Below, piece after piece: positions 8,585 through 17,722 of a stretch of 64,000 nt of DNA. The position numbers were made by a program, and so were the translations under genes. The notes beneath the pieces were generated by a model. That model ran no database searches. It was not told the DNA's origin and worked only from the letters and a program-made list of their open reading frames with translations. The stretch comes from JANQJA01 sp047947185 (GTDB taxonomy: Bacteria; Pseudomonadota; Gammaproteobacteria; Pseudomonadales; Azotimanducaceae), in contig CP170502.1 in assembly GCA_047947185.1 (NCBI GenBank), positions 3,100,001 through 3,164,000 on the forward strand, read 5' to 3'. Each line of letters opens with the position of its first letter. The stretch's first letter is position 1.

Positions 8585-9637
8585 CTAACGCGCCGGGCGG
8601 GAGGTATCCAGGGCTGCGCTCAGTATCCTGGCAGTGGCATCCACAATTGGAATAACCCGCTGGTAGGCCATTCGGGTTGGCCCGATCACCCCAAGCACCC
8701 CCACCAGTTCACCATCAACCTTGTAGGGAGATGTGACAAGGCTGCAGTCATCCAACAACTGGTAACCTGACTCATGACCAATAAACAACTGGATGCCATC
8801 TGTGTCCATGCAGCGATCCAGCAGGTGCAGGATATCCCCCTTCAGCGAAAACGCCTTGAAGAGTTCCCGCAGGTCGGCGAGCGCCTCGGTCTGGTACAGA
8901 TCGAACAGGTTTTCCTGACCGGCCATCACATAGTCCGCCTTGTCCTCTTCCGCCGCAAACGCTTTTTCCGCAACGGCGAGCGTGGTCTGCATCAGGCTGT
9001 TCATGTTCTCCCGGTCAGACTTCATCGAGTTGATTAACCTTTCCCGCACGCGTCCCAGTGTCTGCCCCAGAAAAGAGGCATTGATGAAATTGGAGGCCTC
9101 CTTCAGTTGCGCCTCGGAATAGCGCTCCTGGGTGTAGATCACCCGGTTCTGCACCTCGTGATCATCCAGCACCATAATCACCAGGATCCGGTTGTCGTTC
9201 AGGGGAAGAAACTCCACGTGCCGCAGCAGGACCTGGTCACGCCTGGGAATGGTCACGAGGCCCGCCATGTGGGTAACCTCAGAGAGCATACCCGAGGCTG
9301 ATTCGACCAGTTCCTGCGCTGTCATGTCAGGGTCGAGCTGTTGCCGCAGTTGCTCCAGATCGTAATTGCCCAGCGGTTCTACCTGGATCAGGCTGTCGAC
9401 AAACAACCGGTAAGCCCGGGCGGTGGGTACGCGACCTGCTGAGGTATGCGGCGAGGTCACATAACCCTTGTCTTCCAGGTCTGCCATGATATTGCGGATG
9501 GTTGCCGGGCTGACCTGCAACCCGCTGTCTTCGGACAGCGTTTTGGAGCCGACGGGCTGGCCATCGGCGATGTAACGCTGGACCAGCGCCTTGATCAGGT
9601 GCTGGGCTTTCTCATTGATCTCAGGATGACTTGCCAC
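8585..9637 (-). CDS. hrcA: Heat-inducible transcription repressor HrcA
   Basis: HrcA is a repressor that binds CIRCE operators ahead of chaperone operons. The reading frame is open further upstream, but family similarity begins at VASHPEINEKAQHLIKALVQRYIADGQPVGSKTLSEDSG, so I place the start at the GTG at 9637, giving about 350 residues, the normal length. The N-terminal winged helix (SPATIRNIMADLEDKGYVTSPHTSAGRVPT) and the GAF-like core are readable, with a C-terminal VLGVIGPTRMAYQRVIPIVDATARIL motif. I found no CIRCE element before grpE, dnaK or hrcA, so its targets may lie elsewhere (for example groES). Confidence 0.93.
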   Translation of the reverse strand: MASHPEINEKAQHLIKALVQRYIADGQPVGSKTLSEDSGLQVSPATIRNIMADLEDKGYVTSPHTSAGRVPTARAYRLFVDSLIQVEPLGNYDLEQLRQQLDPDMTAQELVESASGMLSEVTHMAGLVTIPRRDQVLLRHVEFLPLNDNRILVIMVLDDHEVQNRVIYTQERYSEAQLKEASNFINASFLGQTLGRVRERLINSMKSDRENMNSLMQTTLAVAEKAFAAEEDKADYVMAGQENLFDLYQTEALADLRELFKAFSLKGDILHLLDRCMDTDGIQLFIGHESGYQLLDDCSLVTSPYKVDGELVGVLGVIGPTRMAYQRVIPIVDATARILSAALDTSRPAR

Positions 9638-9776
9638 GACCAGACACTCACGACGTCGCACGATACAGACGTTTTTTATCGCACATTCCGCCACAGAAGA
9701 AAACAGTGTTCCTCCATTGCGGCCCAAGGGCAGTCTCTAGTTTAATTCCCCTCCCGGGTTCCTGACGCGTTTCGCC

Positions 9777-11450
9777 ATGCTCAATCAGCTTTTTGTCCAG
9801 AATGTTGCCCTGGTAGACCAGTTGGAGCTGCATTTTGAGGCCGGCATGAGCGTCATCACCGGGGAGACCGGTGCAGGCAAGTCCATCATGCTGGATGCCC
9901 TCGGGCTTGCCCTGGGTGATCGGGCTGATACCGGCCTCGTTGCCGGCGAGGCGGAAAAAGCCGAGGTAATTGCCAGTTTTGATCTCACAGCCAATCCCGC
10001 CGCGCTCCGCTGGCTGGCAGAGCGGGATCTCAACAATGACGGCAATGAAGCTATGTTGCGCCGGGTTGTGACCCGTGATGGCCGCTCACGTGGCTATATT
10101 AATGGCTCACCCGTTACCGTGACTGATCTTCGCGACCTCGGCGATCTCCTGCTTGATCTCCATTCACAGCACGAGCACCAGTCCCTGCTGCGGCGTGAAA
10201 CGCATCGGCGCCTGCTGGACGAATTTGGCGACTCGATGGCCCAGGCTGGCGTTGTCAGTGACCTGGCACGGCGCCACAACGACAGCCGGGCAAAGCTGGC
10301 AACGCTGGTCAGCGCCAGCGCGGAACAGTCTGCCCGGGTACAGCTCCTGACCTACCAGGCAAACGAGCTTGAGACCCTGGCCGTGCGGCCCGGGGAAACC
10401 GGGAATCTCGAGGAAGAGCAGAAACTGCTTTCCGGCACGGAGGAGATCCTGCGGGCCTGCAGCGAGGTCATGTTGCTGTGCGAGGAGGATGAGGAGGCCA
10501 GTGCCCTGGCCCGGATCGCGCGCGCAACCCACCTGCTGGGCAACATTGACCTGCCCCGGATTCATCCCATTCTCGAACTGCTGGAAAGCAGCAGTATCCA
10601 GCTGACAGAGGCCATGTCCGACCTTGGGCGTTTCGTCAGTCACCTCGAGCAGGACCCGGCACGGCTGAAAGACGTTGAGGACCGCCTGTCGACCATTTAC
10701 GACCTGGCCAGGAAACACCGTGTTGAACCCGGCGAACTGCCATCATTGCTGGACAGGATCAGCGCGGAACTCCTGAGCCTGGCCAATGCCGACAGCGAAA
10801 TTGAAACCCTGGGCGCCGAGATCGAAACCATTGATAAAAACTATCGGGAGGCCGCCAAAGAACTCTCCATGGCACGTCGCAAGGCGGCCAGGCGCCTCAC
10901 CGAAAAGGTATCTCGACAGCTGGCCAGCCTGGGCATGAGCGGTGCCAGGTTTGAGGTTGCGCTCACTTCCCGTGACGACGCCGCGCCTCACCCCAACGGT
11001 GCCGAGGAGATTGAATTTCTCATCAGTACCAACCCCGGTCAGGCACCCAGGTCGCTTGGCCGAATTGCCTCGGGCGGCGAACTGTCACGCATCAGCCTGG
11101 CAATCCAGGTGGTGACAGCCGCGACTTCACATATTCCCACGCTGGTTTTTGATGAGGTCGACGTGGGGATTGGTGGTGGTGTCGCGGAAGTGGTCGGTTC
11201 GCTGTTACGCCAGTTGGGTAATCGAACGCAGGTGATCTGCGTCACCCATCTACCCCAGGTTGCCGCCCAGGGTCACCAGCAGTACCGGGTCAGCAAATCC
11301 AGCGGCAAGAAGCGCACCCGGACACAAATCGAGCGATTGACCGATGCACAACGTATTGAAGAAATCGCCCGGATGCTGGGTGGGCTGGACCTTACCGATC
11401 AGTCCCTTGCCCACGCCCGGGCCATGTTTGAAGCGGCGAGTGCCAGTTAG
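9777..11450 (+). CDS. recN: DNA repair ATPase RecN
   Basis: RecN is an SMC-like ATPase that helps repair double-strand breaks. The 557-residue protein has Walker A GETGAGKS near residue 30, two coiled-coil arms around a central segment, the ABC signature SGGELSRISLA and the Walker B region VFDEVDVGIGGGVAEVVG. In E. coli recN is SOS-induced; I could not find a clear LexA box in the 136 bp shared with divergent hrcA. Its TAG stop overlaps the convergent fur stop by two bases. Confidence 0.97.
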   Translation: MLNQLFVQNVALVDQLELHFEAGMSVITGETGAGKSIMLDALGLALGDRADTGLVAGEAEKAEVIASFDLTANPAALRWLAERDLNNDGNEAMLRRVVTRDGRSRGYINGSPVTVTDLRDLGDLLLDLHSQHEHQSLLRRETHRRLLDEFGDSMAQAGVVSDLARRHNDSRAKLATLVSASAEQSARVQLLTYQANELETLAVRPGETGNLEEEQKLLSGTEEILRACSEVMLLCEEDEEASALARIARATHLLGNIDLPRIHPILELLESSSIQLTEAMSDLGRFVSHLEQDPARLKDVEDRLSTIYDLARKHRVEPGELPSLLDRISAELLSLANADSEIETLGAEIETIDKNYREAAKELSMARRKAARRLTEKVSRQLASLGMSGARFEVALTSRDDAAPHPNGAEEIEFLISTNPGQAPRSLGRIASGGELSRISLAIQVVTAATSHIPTLVFDEVDVGIGGGVAEVVGSLLRQLGNRTQVICVTHLPQVAAQGHQQYRVSKSSGKKRTRTQIERLTDAQRIEEIARMLGGLDLTDQSLAHARAMFEAASAS

Positions 11451-11863
11451 CCTTTACACTCCGGGCACAAACCATACATATTCAGTTTGTGGTCTGTCAG
11501 CTCAAACCCGAAAGATTTGGCAATCGACTTCTGCCTGGCTTCAATCTGATCGTCATTGAACTCTTCCACCCGGCCACATTTGACACACACGATATGGTCA
11601 TGATGGTCGTCGGTCGCAAGCTCAAACACCGAGTGGCCACCCTCAAAATGGTGCCGCACCACAAGCCCGGCCTCTTCAAACTGGGTCAAGACGCGATACA
11701 CGGTCGCAAGCCCAATCTCCTCATCATTCTGCAGAAGCTGTTTGTACACATCTTCCGCGCTCATGTGATGCACAGCAGAACTTTCAAGCAACTGGAAAAT
11801 CTTGAGGCGGGGTAAGGTGATCTTGAGACCAGCGTCTTTCAGTTCCTGGGATTCACTAGGCAT
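11447..11863 (-). CDS. fur: Ferric uptake regulator Fur
   Basis: Fur is the iron-responsive repressor. I use the internal ATG at MPSESQELKDAGLK, giving 138 residues, the usual Fur length; the frame extends upstream but that part is non-homologous. The winged helix (ITLPRLKIFQLLESS ... EIGLATVYRVLTQFEEAGLV) precedes the metal-binding dimerisation domain (HFEGGHSVFEL, DDHHDHIVCVKCGRVEEF and a C-terminal CPEC). It is divergent from bamE, a neighbour conserved in many gammaproteobacteria, and convergent with recN (stops overlap by 2 bp). Confidence 0.96.
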   Translation of the reverse strand: MPSESQELKDAGLKITLPRLKIFQLLESSAVHHMSAEDVYKQLLQNDEEIGLATVYRVLTQFEEAGLVVRHHFEGGHSVFELATDDHHDHIVCVKCGRVEEFNDDQIEARQKSIAKSFGFELTDHKLNMYGLCPECKG

Positions 11864-11933
11864 GGTATCGAAGGGTGAGGCACTATAGAATTGCCCCAGT
11901 ATCCCGGCTTTTTCCCGCAATTGGAAGGTTATC

Positions 11934-12287
11934 TTGAGATCACTCGCTATTCTCTGTCTTGTCGTAGCACTGGCAGGCTGTTCCACCTACCGCTTTCCTG
12001 GCGTGCACCGGATTACGATTCAGCAGGGTAACGTTATCACCCAGCAGATGGTCGACAAACTGCGCCCCGGCATGACCCGCAGCCAGGTCAAATTTGTGCT
12101 GGGCAATGCCATCGTTGAAGACAGCTTTGAAGCGGACCGCTGGGATTACTATTACTCGGTACAGGTTGCCGGTGGTGATGTCATCCGGCGCAAACTGCAG
12201 CTCTATTTTATCGATGACCGCCTGAGCTATTTTGAGGGTGACTTCCGACCGACGCCGACCCTCGAGACCAGCAGCGTAACACCTTAA
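11934..12287 (+). CDS. bamE: Outer membrane protein assembly factor BamE (SmpA/OmlA lipoprotein)
   Basis: BamE is the small lipoprotein of the BAM complex that inserts beta-barrel proteins into the outer membrane. The 117-residue protein has a lipoprotein signal ending LAGC, then the SmpA/OmlA fold (VDKLRPGMTRSQVKFVLGNAIVEDSFEADRWDYYYS). The start is TTG, supported by a GGAAGG ribosome site and the short basic start of the signal peptide (MRSLAILCLVV). It is transcribed away from fur. Confidence 0.95.
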   Translation: MRSLAILCLVVALAGCSTYRFPGVHRITIQQGNVITQQMVDKLRPGMTRSQVKFVLGNAIVEDSFEADRWDYYYSVQVAGGDVIRRKLQLYFIDDRLSYFEGDFRPTPTLETSSVTP

Positions 12288-12289
12288 GG

Positions 12290-12580
12290 TCAGTCTGCCT
12301 GCCTTTCCCTGTCAGCACGGCGGCGCCGTGCCTCTCTGGGATCTACCACAAGGGGCCGATAGATTTCGATGCGGTCACCGGCCTTCAAAACCTGGTCATG
12401 GGCGACCCTGCGGCCAAAAATGCCGACTGGCGCGCCAGCAATATCAATTTCAGGAAAGTGCGCTGCCAGATCGGTTGCACGAATGGCCTCGATGACAGTT
12501 GTCCCGACCGGCACATCCTGCACTCGAAGCAGCTGACGTGCACGGTTACCCACAACAATTTCAACCCTGATGTCAGCCAT
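12290..12580 (-). CDS. rnfH: RnfH family ubiquitin-like protein (RatB)
   Basis: A 96-residue protein of the RnfH (UPF0125) family, beta-grasp fold; its exact function is not established. The start is placed at MADIRVEIV, which overlaps the ratA end by 8 bp; the longer open frame upstream is only ratA in another frame. Family features are VGTTVIEAIRATDL, GIFGRRVAHDQVLKAGDRIEIYRPL and a basic tail. Pairing with ratA is widely conserved. Confidence 0.9.
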   Translation of the reverse strand: MADIRVEIVVGNRARQLLRVQDVPVGTTVIEAIRATDLAAHFPEIDIAGAPVGIFGRRVAHDQVLKAGDRIEIYRPLVVDPREARRRRADRERQAD

Positions 12581-13004
12581 ACAACTGGTCAGCCCTGTCA
12601 CAGAAGGCCGCAACCAGGGTGTCAACAACACCACCCGAGAAGCGCCCAAGCGCCATCTTGAGAAACCGGTTATCCACTTCGAAGGTCATCACAAAATGTA
12701 CTTTACAACCAACCCCCGCGAGGTCCGTAAAGTGCCATGTCCCCGAGAGGTATCGGAAGGGCCCCTCCAGCAATTCCAGGTGAATGTATTCTGGACGCTC
12801 CAGGGTGTTGTGCGTCGACAGCCGTTGTGACATGCCAGCCCGTGTAATCTCCAGCCAGGCAACCATTTCCGTTTCTGTTTCACTGACCAGGCCCGTGGCC
12901 GTAACCCAGGGCAAAAACTCGGGGTAAGCCAGTACGTTGTTGGCAATGGAGAACATCTGCGCGGGTGTATAGGGCACCAGCACTGACCTGTCGATGGTCG
13001 TCAT
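12573..13004 (-). CDS. ratA: RatA/PasT-type START-domain protein
   Basis: A 143-residue polyketide-cyclase/START-fold protein of the RatA (PasT, YfjG) family, related to mitochondrial Coq10. In E. coli RatA has been described as a ribosome-association toxin, while Coq10-like lipid-chaperone roles are also proposed. Family hallmarks are the N-terminal MTTIDRSVLVPYTPAQMFSIANNVLAYPEFLPWV and the C-terminal GGVVDTLVAAFCDRADQLYG. It lies 25 bp after the NSS transporter and overlaps rnfH. In many genomes it sits beside smpB; here smpB is about 5 kb away. Confidence 0.92.
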   Translation of the reverse strand: MTTIDRSVLVPYTPAQMFSIANNVLAYPEFLPWVTATGLVSETETEMVAWLEITRAGMSQRLSTHNTLERPEYIHLELLEGPFRYLSGTWHFTDLAGVGCKVHFVMTFEVDNRFLKMALGRFSGGVVDTLVAAFCDRADQLYG

Positions 13005-13029
13005 TCAGAAAGACAGGCGTTTGATGGGA

Positions 13030-14379
13030 TCACCTGACAAACGTCATGACAAAAACGATGAACACGGCAAGAGGCGCCACAACCCGAACCAGCAGCTGCC
13101 AGATCGCAAAGGCACCGGCCGGCAGGGCCATTTCATCCAGCACAACGGCACGATTCAGGACCCAACCCGCAAACAGCGAAATAAAGAGCCCACCCAGTGG
13201 CAGCATGATGTTGTTTGACACGTAATCCATCACGTCAAAGAGGGTCATGCCACCAAAAACCGTGATATCAGCCCAGAGGTTAAAAGAAAACGCGCTGCCC
13301 AGCCCGACTACCCAGGCAATACCACCCACAATCAGCGCTGCCAGTCCCCGCGGGACATAGAGGCGTTCAATCAGCCAGGCAACAGCAGGTTCAACCAGCG
13401 ATATTGAGGATGTAATCGCAGCAAAGGTGACCAGGACAAAAAACACCGTGCCAAAAATCTGGCCACCCACCATCTGGCCAAACGCCAGTGGCAGCGTGAT
13501 AAACATGAGGCCCGGGCCCGCAGAGCTTTCAAGTCCGTTGGCAAACACCAGCGGGAAAATCACCATGCCGGCAAGCAGGGCCACCGCAGTATCCAGCAGC
13601 GCAATGGTTGTGGCTGTCCCCAGGATGGACGCGTCTTTGGGCATATAAGCACCATAAGTCATGATGGCGGCCATCCCCAGGCTCAGGGTAAAGAAGGCCT
13701 GCCCCATGGCTGCCAGCACACCATCCCAGGTCAGCTTTTCGAAGTGGAAAGAAAACAGGAACTCCAGGCCCGCGGCAAAATGGCCTGAGCTCATCGCGTA
13801 ACCCACCAGCAAAAGCAGCAGGATAAAGAGTGCTGGCATCAGGTACTTGACCGTCTTCTCAAGCCCCTCACCCACACCACGCGCAACAATCACAATCGTC
13901 AGCATCATGAAAATCGTCTGCCAGGCCACAACCTGAACAGGATCGCCAATAAAGCTATTAAAAATTGTGGTTGCGCTTTCCGCGGTCGCGCCGACAAATT
14001 CACCCTGGGCGCTGGAGACCACATAAGCCATGGCCCAACCTGCAATCACCCCGTAAAAGGACAGGATCATGAAACCAGCAAGTGCACCCATCCAGCCAAT
14101 CAGTTGCCATAGCGGACTCGCAGATGAACGGGAGGCCAGTTCCCGCATGGTATGAATTGGGCTCTGCCGCCCCGCCCGGCCAAGCAGAATTTCCGCTGTC
14201 ATGATCGGGATACCAATCAATCCGATACAGATGAGGTAGACAAGCACAAAAGCGCCACCGCCATTCTCCCCCGCCACGTAAGGGAAGCGCCAGATGTTGC
14301 CCAGTCCGACCGCCGAACCTGCCGCGGCCAGAATGAACATCAGCCGGGACGACCACATGCCATGCATCGACTCAGTCAT
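13030..14379 (-). CDS. Sodium-dependent transporter, NSS/SNF family
   Basis: A 449-residue inner-membrane protein of the neurotransmitter:sodium symporter family (LeuT fold), which uses the Na+ gradient to import amino acids or related compounds. The TM1 signature is clear (SRLMFILAAAGSAVGLGNIWRFPYVAGENGGGAF), including the unwound sodium/substrate-binding segment, and about 11-12 hydrophobic segments follow. The substrate cannot be read from sequence. It is on the same strand as, and 25 bp ahead of, ratA. Confidence 0.92.
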   Translation of the reverse strand: MTESMHGMWSSRLMFILAAAGSAVGLGNIWRFPYVAGENGGGAFVLVYLICIGLIGIPIMTAEILLGRAGRQSPIHTMRELASRSSASPLWQLIGWMGALAGFMILSFYGVIAGWAMAYVVSSAQGEFVGATAESATTIFNSFIGDPVQVVAWQTIFMMLTIVIVARGVGEGLEKTVKYLMPALFILLLLLVGYAMSSGHFAAGLEFLFSFHFEKLTWDGVLAAMGQAFFTLSLGMAAIMTYGAYMPKDASILGTATTIALLDTAVALLAGMVIFPLVFANGLESSAGPGLMFITLPLAFGQMVGGQIFGTVFFVLVTFAAITSSISLVEPAVAWLIERLYVPRGLAALIVGGIAWVVGLGSAFSFNLWADITVFGGMTLFDVMDYVSNNIMLPLGGLFISLFAGWVLNRAVVLDEMALPAGAFAIWQLLVRVVAPLAVFIVFVMTFVR

Positions 14380-14524
14380 GGAACTTCCTTTCCCGATTAT
14401 TTTTGGTTAGCCGGCATTGTCAGGCATTTGGCAAACTGTCTCAACAGAACCAACAAGATCCAGAGCCCTTGTACTGGCGCCCACCGGACAGGCCTTCGCA
14501 CAAAACCGGCACGCCCACCCAGAC

Positions 14525-15991
14525 CTAGCCCGTGCCGCCGCTGGGTGTTGGTGACGTCACCGCTCTTTCCGTGCCTTCTTCATAACCCAGCTCGAGGAGA
14601 TTCGCCTCGTGGACAGACTGGGTAATGTCGTACTTGGAGAAAATCCAGAGTGCGAGCGCCGGCAGGAAAACGGACAGAAGCGCCACCGTAAACGCCAGCC
14701 ATTCAACCGCGGCAACCTTCTCTGCTTCAGTCGCGGCATCCGAGAAACCTACCAGCGTCAGGATACCGCCCTTGATGATAAAACCAATCCCGCTGATACA
14801 TTTCTGAATGAGGTTGGGACCGGCAAAAAACAGCCCTTCTGAACGCTTGCCGGTTTTTGTCTGGCTGTCCTCGACCACGTCTGCTGTCATAGAACCGACC
14901 AGCACCCAGGCAAGCACACCAATAGCCGCCATAAAGACGCTGTGGACCAGCATTACCCACCAGAGCGCACCATACTGTTCGCCGTTAGCGGGCATCAGGC
15001 TGGTACCCAGCCACAGGTCTGAAAGGCGCCCGATGAGCAGGATCGGACCCACAACAATCGAGATGACAAAAAGCCCGGTCGCCAGTTTCTTTTTGTCCCA
15101 GCCTCTCGCCAGGATACCGGCAAACGCACTGACCACCAGAGCAGCGGAGAGGTCTGCAATGGCAAACAGGGCAATGTCCGAGGGTGACCAGTCCCAGAAG
15201 AACCGGTTGAAATAGATGCCAAGGCCCGTGGTCAGGCCAATGTAGATGCTGAACACAACACCGGCAAAAAACAGCACCAGCCAGGATCGATGATTCAGCG
15301 TTTCCAGGATTTCCGCCCAGATCTCCCGGAAGTTGGGCGGGCTGCGCTTTTCCGCGACCATAAGCTCGGGAATGTTGCGATGTGTGCCTAGGGCAAACAC
15401 GACACTGGCCAGCAGAATAATCGCGCACCCCCAGTAGGCCAGCGTCTGGTAACCCGCCGCATTGTCGTATGACCCGCCCAGAAAATAGGCATTGGTGACA
15501 TAGGCTATCCCGGCGCCACCAATCCAGCCAAAGAAGCTGGACAGGCCGTTGAGCGTGTTGCGCTGCGCATAGTCCTTTGAAAGCTCTGCCCCCAGCGCCT
15601 CCCGGGGCACCTGGAAGAAAGTCCAGGCAACCCGCAGCCCCGTGACCAGGGTCAGCAGTTGCAGGAACAGCATCAGCTGGCCATCACCAAAATCAGCCAT
15701 GATCAGAAAAAAGTAGAACAGGGAACTCGGGATGAGACTGAAATAGATATAGGGGTGACGCCGCCCCCACCTTGACGCGGTGTGATCCGATGCATAACCA
15801 ACAATGGGGTCTGTTGCCGCATCAACCACCAGGGCAATGGCCAACGCAAAACTGACCAGCCAGGGTGACAGGCCAAGTACCTGGTTGTAGTAATAGAACA
15901 GAAAGGACGACAGGAGGTTGTTCTTGATGGCTGGCGAGATCGAACCCACACCATAGAAAAGTATGGTGGAAAAAGACGCTTTGGTTGACAC
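14525..15991 (-). CDS. MFS transporter, glycoside-pentoside-hexuronide (GPH/MelB-like) family
   Basis: A 488-residue twelve-helix permease. The start of the family is recognisable: SPAIKNNLLSSFLFYYYNQVLGLSPWLVSFALAIALVVDAATDPIVGYASDHTASRWGRRHPYI, with the conserved DPIVGxxSD and WGRRHP cytoplasmic-loop motifs. GPH transporters import glycosides by cation symport. The likely start is GTG with a GGGG ribosome site. The neighbours give no clue to substrate. The 145 bp between it and the NSS transporter holds nothing I can identify. Confidence 0.9.
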   Translation of the reverse strand: MSTKASFSTILFYGVGSISPAIKNNLLSSFLFYYYNQVLGLSPWLVSFALAIALVVDAATDPIVGYASDHTASRWGRRHPYIYFSLIPSSLFYFFLIMADFGDGQLMLFLQLLTLVTGLRVAWTFFQVPREALGAELSKDYAQRNTLNGLSSFFGWIGGAGIAYVTNAYFLGGSYDNAAGYQTLAYWGCAIILLASVVFALGTHRNIPELMVAEKRSPPNFREIWAEILETLNHRSWLVLFFAGVVFSIYIGLTTGLGIYFNRFFWDWSPSDIALFAIADLSAALVVSAFAGILARGWDKKKLATGLFVISIVVGPILLIGRLSDLWLGTSLMPANGEQYGALWWVMLVHSVFMAAIGVLAWVLVGSMTADVVEDSQTKTGKRSEGLFFAGPNLIQKCISGIGFIIKGGILTLVGFSDAATEAEKVAAVEWLAFTVALLSVFLPALALWIFSKYDITQSVHEANLLELGYEEGTERAVTSPTPSGGTG

Positions 15992-16184
15992 ACGCGGCCC
16001 CTGATCATCAGCACCCCGGGATCATAACCCGGCTTTTCGGCCAGATGAAGTCACTCGGCATGGCCGCTTTCGACGGCAATTTCCCTGCCCCGGCCGGGTA
16101 GGGGCGGAGTGCTATTGGGTCACTATCGCACAGGGCTCATTTCAGTCACCATCTTCCCCTGGAGCCACTGCTGGAGGAACCCAG

Positions 16185-16820
16185 GTGACAGACAAATCCA
16201 ATCCACTCAACCTGATTATCAGCAACGAAGGTGGCCAGGGTCGCGACGTGATGGATGCCGTGATTGCCGATCCCACGCGAGACCTGCGGACGTTTTGCCT
16301 CTCTACACCAACAGACTTCGGGATGGGCAGGGTTCTACCCCTCGAGAATCTGACAGTAAACCCGAACGAGGACTGGTTTGTGGGTGTACGCAGGGACAGG
16401 CAGGTCATGGCGCTGCTGGCCGGTCAACTCGAGCATGTGCAACTGGCCCGGGTCATTCACCCCCGCGCCTGGGTGTCGCCCTGGGCAACGCTTGGCCAGA
16501 ACACCTTTGTTGGTGCCATGGCCGTTATCAATCCCCAGGTTCGCCTGGGCAACTTTGTTTTTGTGAACGCGGGTTGTGTGCTGGATCATGACTGCCAGAT
16601 TGGCGACGGCACCAGCCTGGGACCCGGTGTCACATTTCCCGGTTACGTTTCAGTGGGCGCCAATTGTGCCATTGGCGCGGGTGTTGTCGCGCGCCCGGGT
16701 ATCACCATCGCTGACGACTGCACCCTGGGTGCGGGTGCCGTGGTGGTCAGTGACCTTCAGGCGCCAGGGGTCTACATCGGCAACCCGGCGCGATTGCTCA
16801 CCCGGTCAGATGATAGCTGA
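16185..16820 (+). CDS. NeuD-like acyltransferase with left-handed beta-helix (hexapeptide repeats)
   Basis: A 211-residue protein with an N-terminal Rossmann-like PglD/NeuD domain (LNLIISNEGGQGRDVMDAVI) and a C-terminal hexapeptide beta-helix from about residue 85 (HPRAWVSPWATLGQNTFVGAMAVINPQVRLGNFVFVNAGCVLDHDCQIGDGTSLGPGVTFPG), ending GNPARLL, as in sugar O- or N-acetyltransferases. The GTG start follows a GGAGGAA ribosome site. No sugar-biosynthesis genes lie nearby, so the substrate is unknown. Confidence 0.85.
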   Translation: MTDKSNPLNLIISNEGGQGRDVMDAVIADPTRDLRTFCLSTPTDFGMGRVLPLENLTVNPNEDWFVGVRRDRQVMALLAGQLEHVQLARVIHPRAWVSPWATLGQNTFVGAMAVINPQVRLGNFVFVNAGCVLDHDCQIGDGTSLGPGVTFPGYVSVGANCAIGAGVVARPGITIADDCTLGAGAVVVSDLQAPGVYIGNPARLLTRSDDS

Positions 16821-16867
16821 CACCCTGTTTCGCCTTGCCTTCGAGCCGGAGCAGGTCATGGCTTCCG

Positions 16868-17602
16868 CTATTCCGGTCGTGACCAGACCGAGACGTGGCT
16901 GGTGCTTTCAGCATCAAAAGGTTCCTGATGCCAGCCTGCCCAGCGTGCGGTGAGCGACATACCGGCAAGCTGCGCCATCAGGTCGAGTTCTGCTGGCCAG
17001 ACGTAACGACAGGAGATTGCCGACTTCTGCAGGGCACCGTCGATTTGCCGCAGGTGGTGGGATACCAGCCCCTGGTTGACCAGGTCGTACTCATCGACAC
17101 CCCAGTGTGATTCGCTGATGTCCCAGGCCACATGGCGCTCACCCGGGGCCAGCAGTTGCAGGCGCGGGATCATGACCTCAATGACAAAATGACCGCCCGG
17201 CTCGAGATGCGCCGCTGCATTACTGAAACAGGCAACCTGTGCAGCCTGGGTCGTGAGGTTCATGATGGTATTGAAGACCAGGTAAACCAGGTCAAACGAC
17301 CCTTCAACCCGCGTGGTAGAAAAATCGCCAACCACCGTGCTGATCCGTTCGGCCCCCGGTTTGGCGCCAAGGCGTCGCAGCATGGCCTTTGACAGGTCAA
17401 TCCCCGCGACCTCAATACCGCGCCGACTGAGTGGAAGCGCAATCCTGCCGGTGCCAATACCCAATTCCAGCGCCCGGCCGCCCTCACCCGCCAGATTTGC
17501 CAGAAGCGAGACCACCGGGTCAACAGCCTTCGAGTCAAACATTGCCTCGTCGTCGTCATAAATTGCCGCTACGGGTTCATCAAAATAGCCGTCATCTGAC
17601 AT
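16868..17602 (-). CDS. Class I SAM-dependent methyltransferase
   Basis: A 244-residue methyltransferase with motif I ALELGIGTGRIALPLSRRGIEVAGIDLS (about residues 43-70), motif II region GSFDLVYLVFNTIMNL and motif III LEPGGHFVIEVMIPR. The acidic start MSDDGYFDEPVAAIYDDDEAMFD is typical of small cytosolic enzymes of this fold. The substrate is unknown. It is convergent with the NeuD-like gene and divergent from smpB. Confidence 0.88.
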   Translation of the reverse strand: MSDDGYFDEPVAAIYDDDEAMFDSKAVDPVVSLLANLAGEGGRALELGIGTGRIALPLSRRGIEVAGIDLSKAMLRRLGAKPGAERISTVVGDFSTTRVEGSFDLVYLVFNTIMNLTTQAAQVACFSNAAAHLEPGGHFVIEVMIPRLQLLAPGERHVAWDISESHWGVDEYDLVNQGLVSHHLRQIDGALQKSAISCRYVWPAELDLMAQLAGMSLTARWAGWHQEPFDAESTSHVSVWSRPE

Positions 17603-17722
17603 AGTCTCTTTTTGACCCCTTTGACAGGTTAGTGGACCCGAGAGCTTACCCTGTTACGAACCGGGCACAACTGTACATTCGCCGTAGGCCCCCTATAATG
17701 GCCGCCCCGCGGAGTAATTATC

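Noticed and set aside
8432..9776. CIRCE operator near hrcA or grpE
   Set aside because: I searched by eye for TTAGCACTC and GAGTGCTAA halves with a 9-base spacer and found none.
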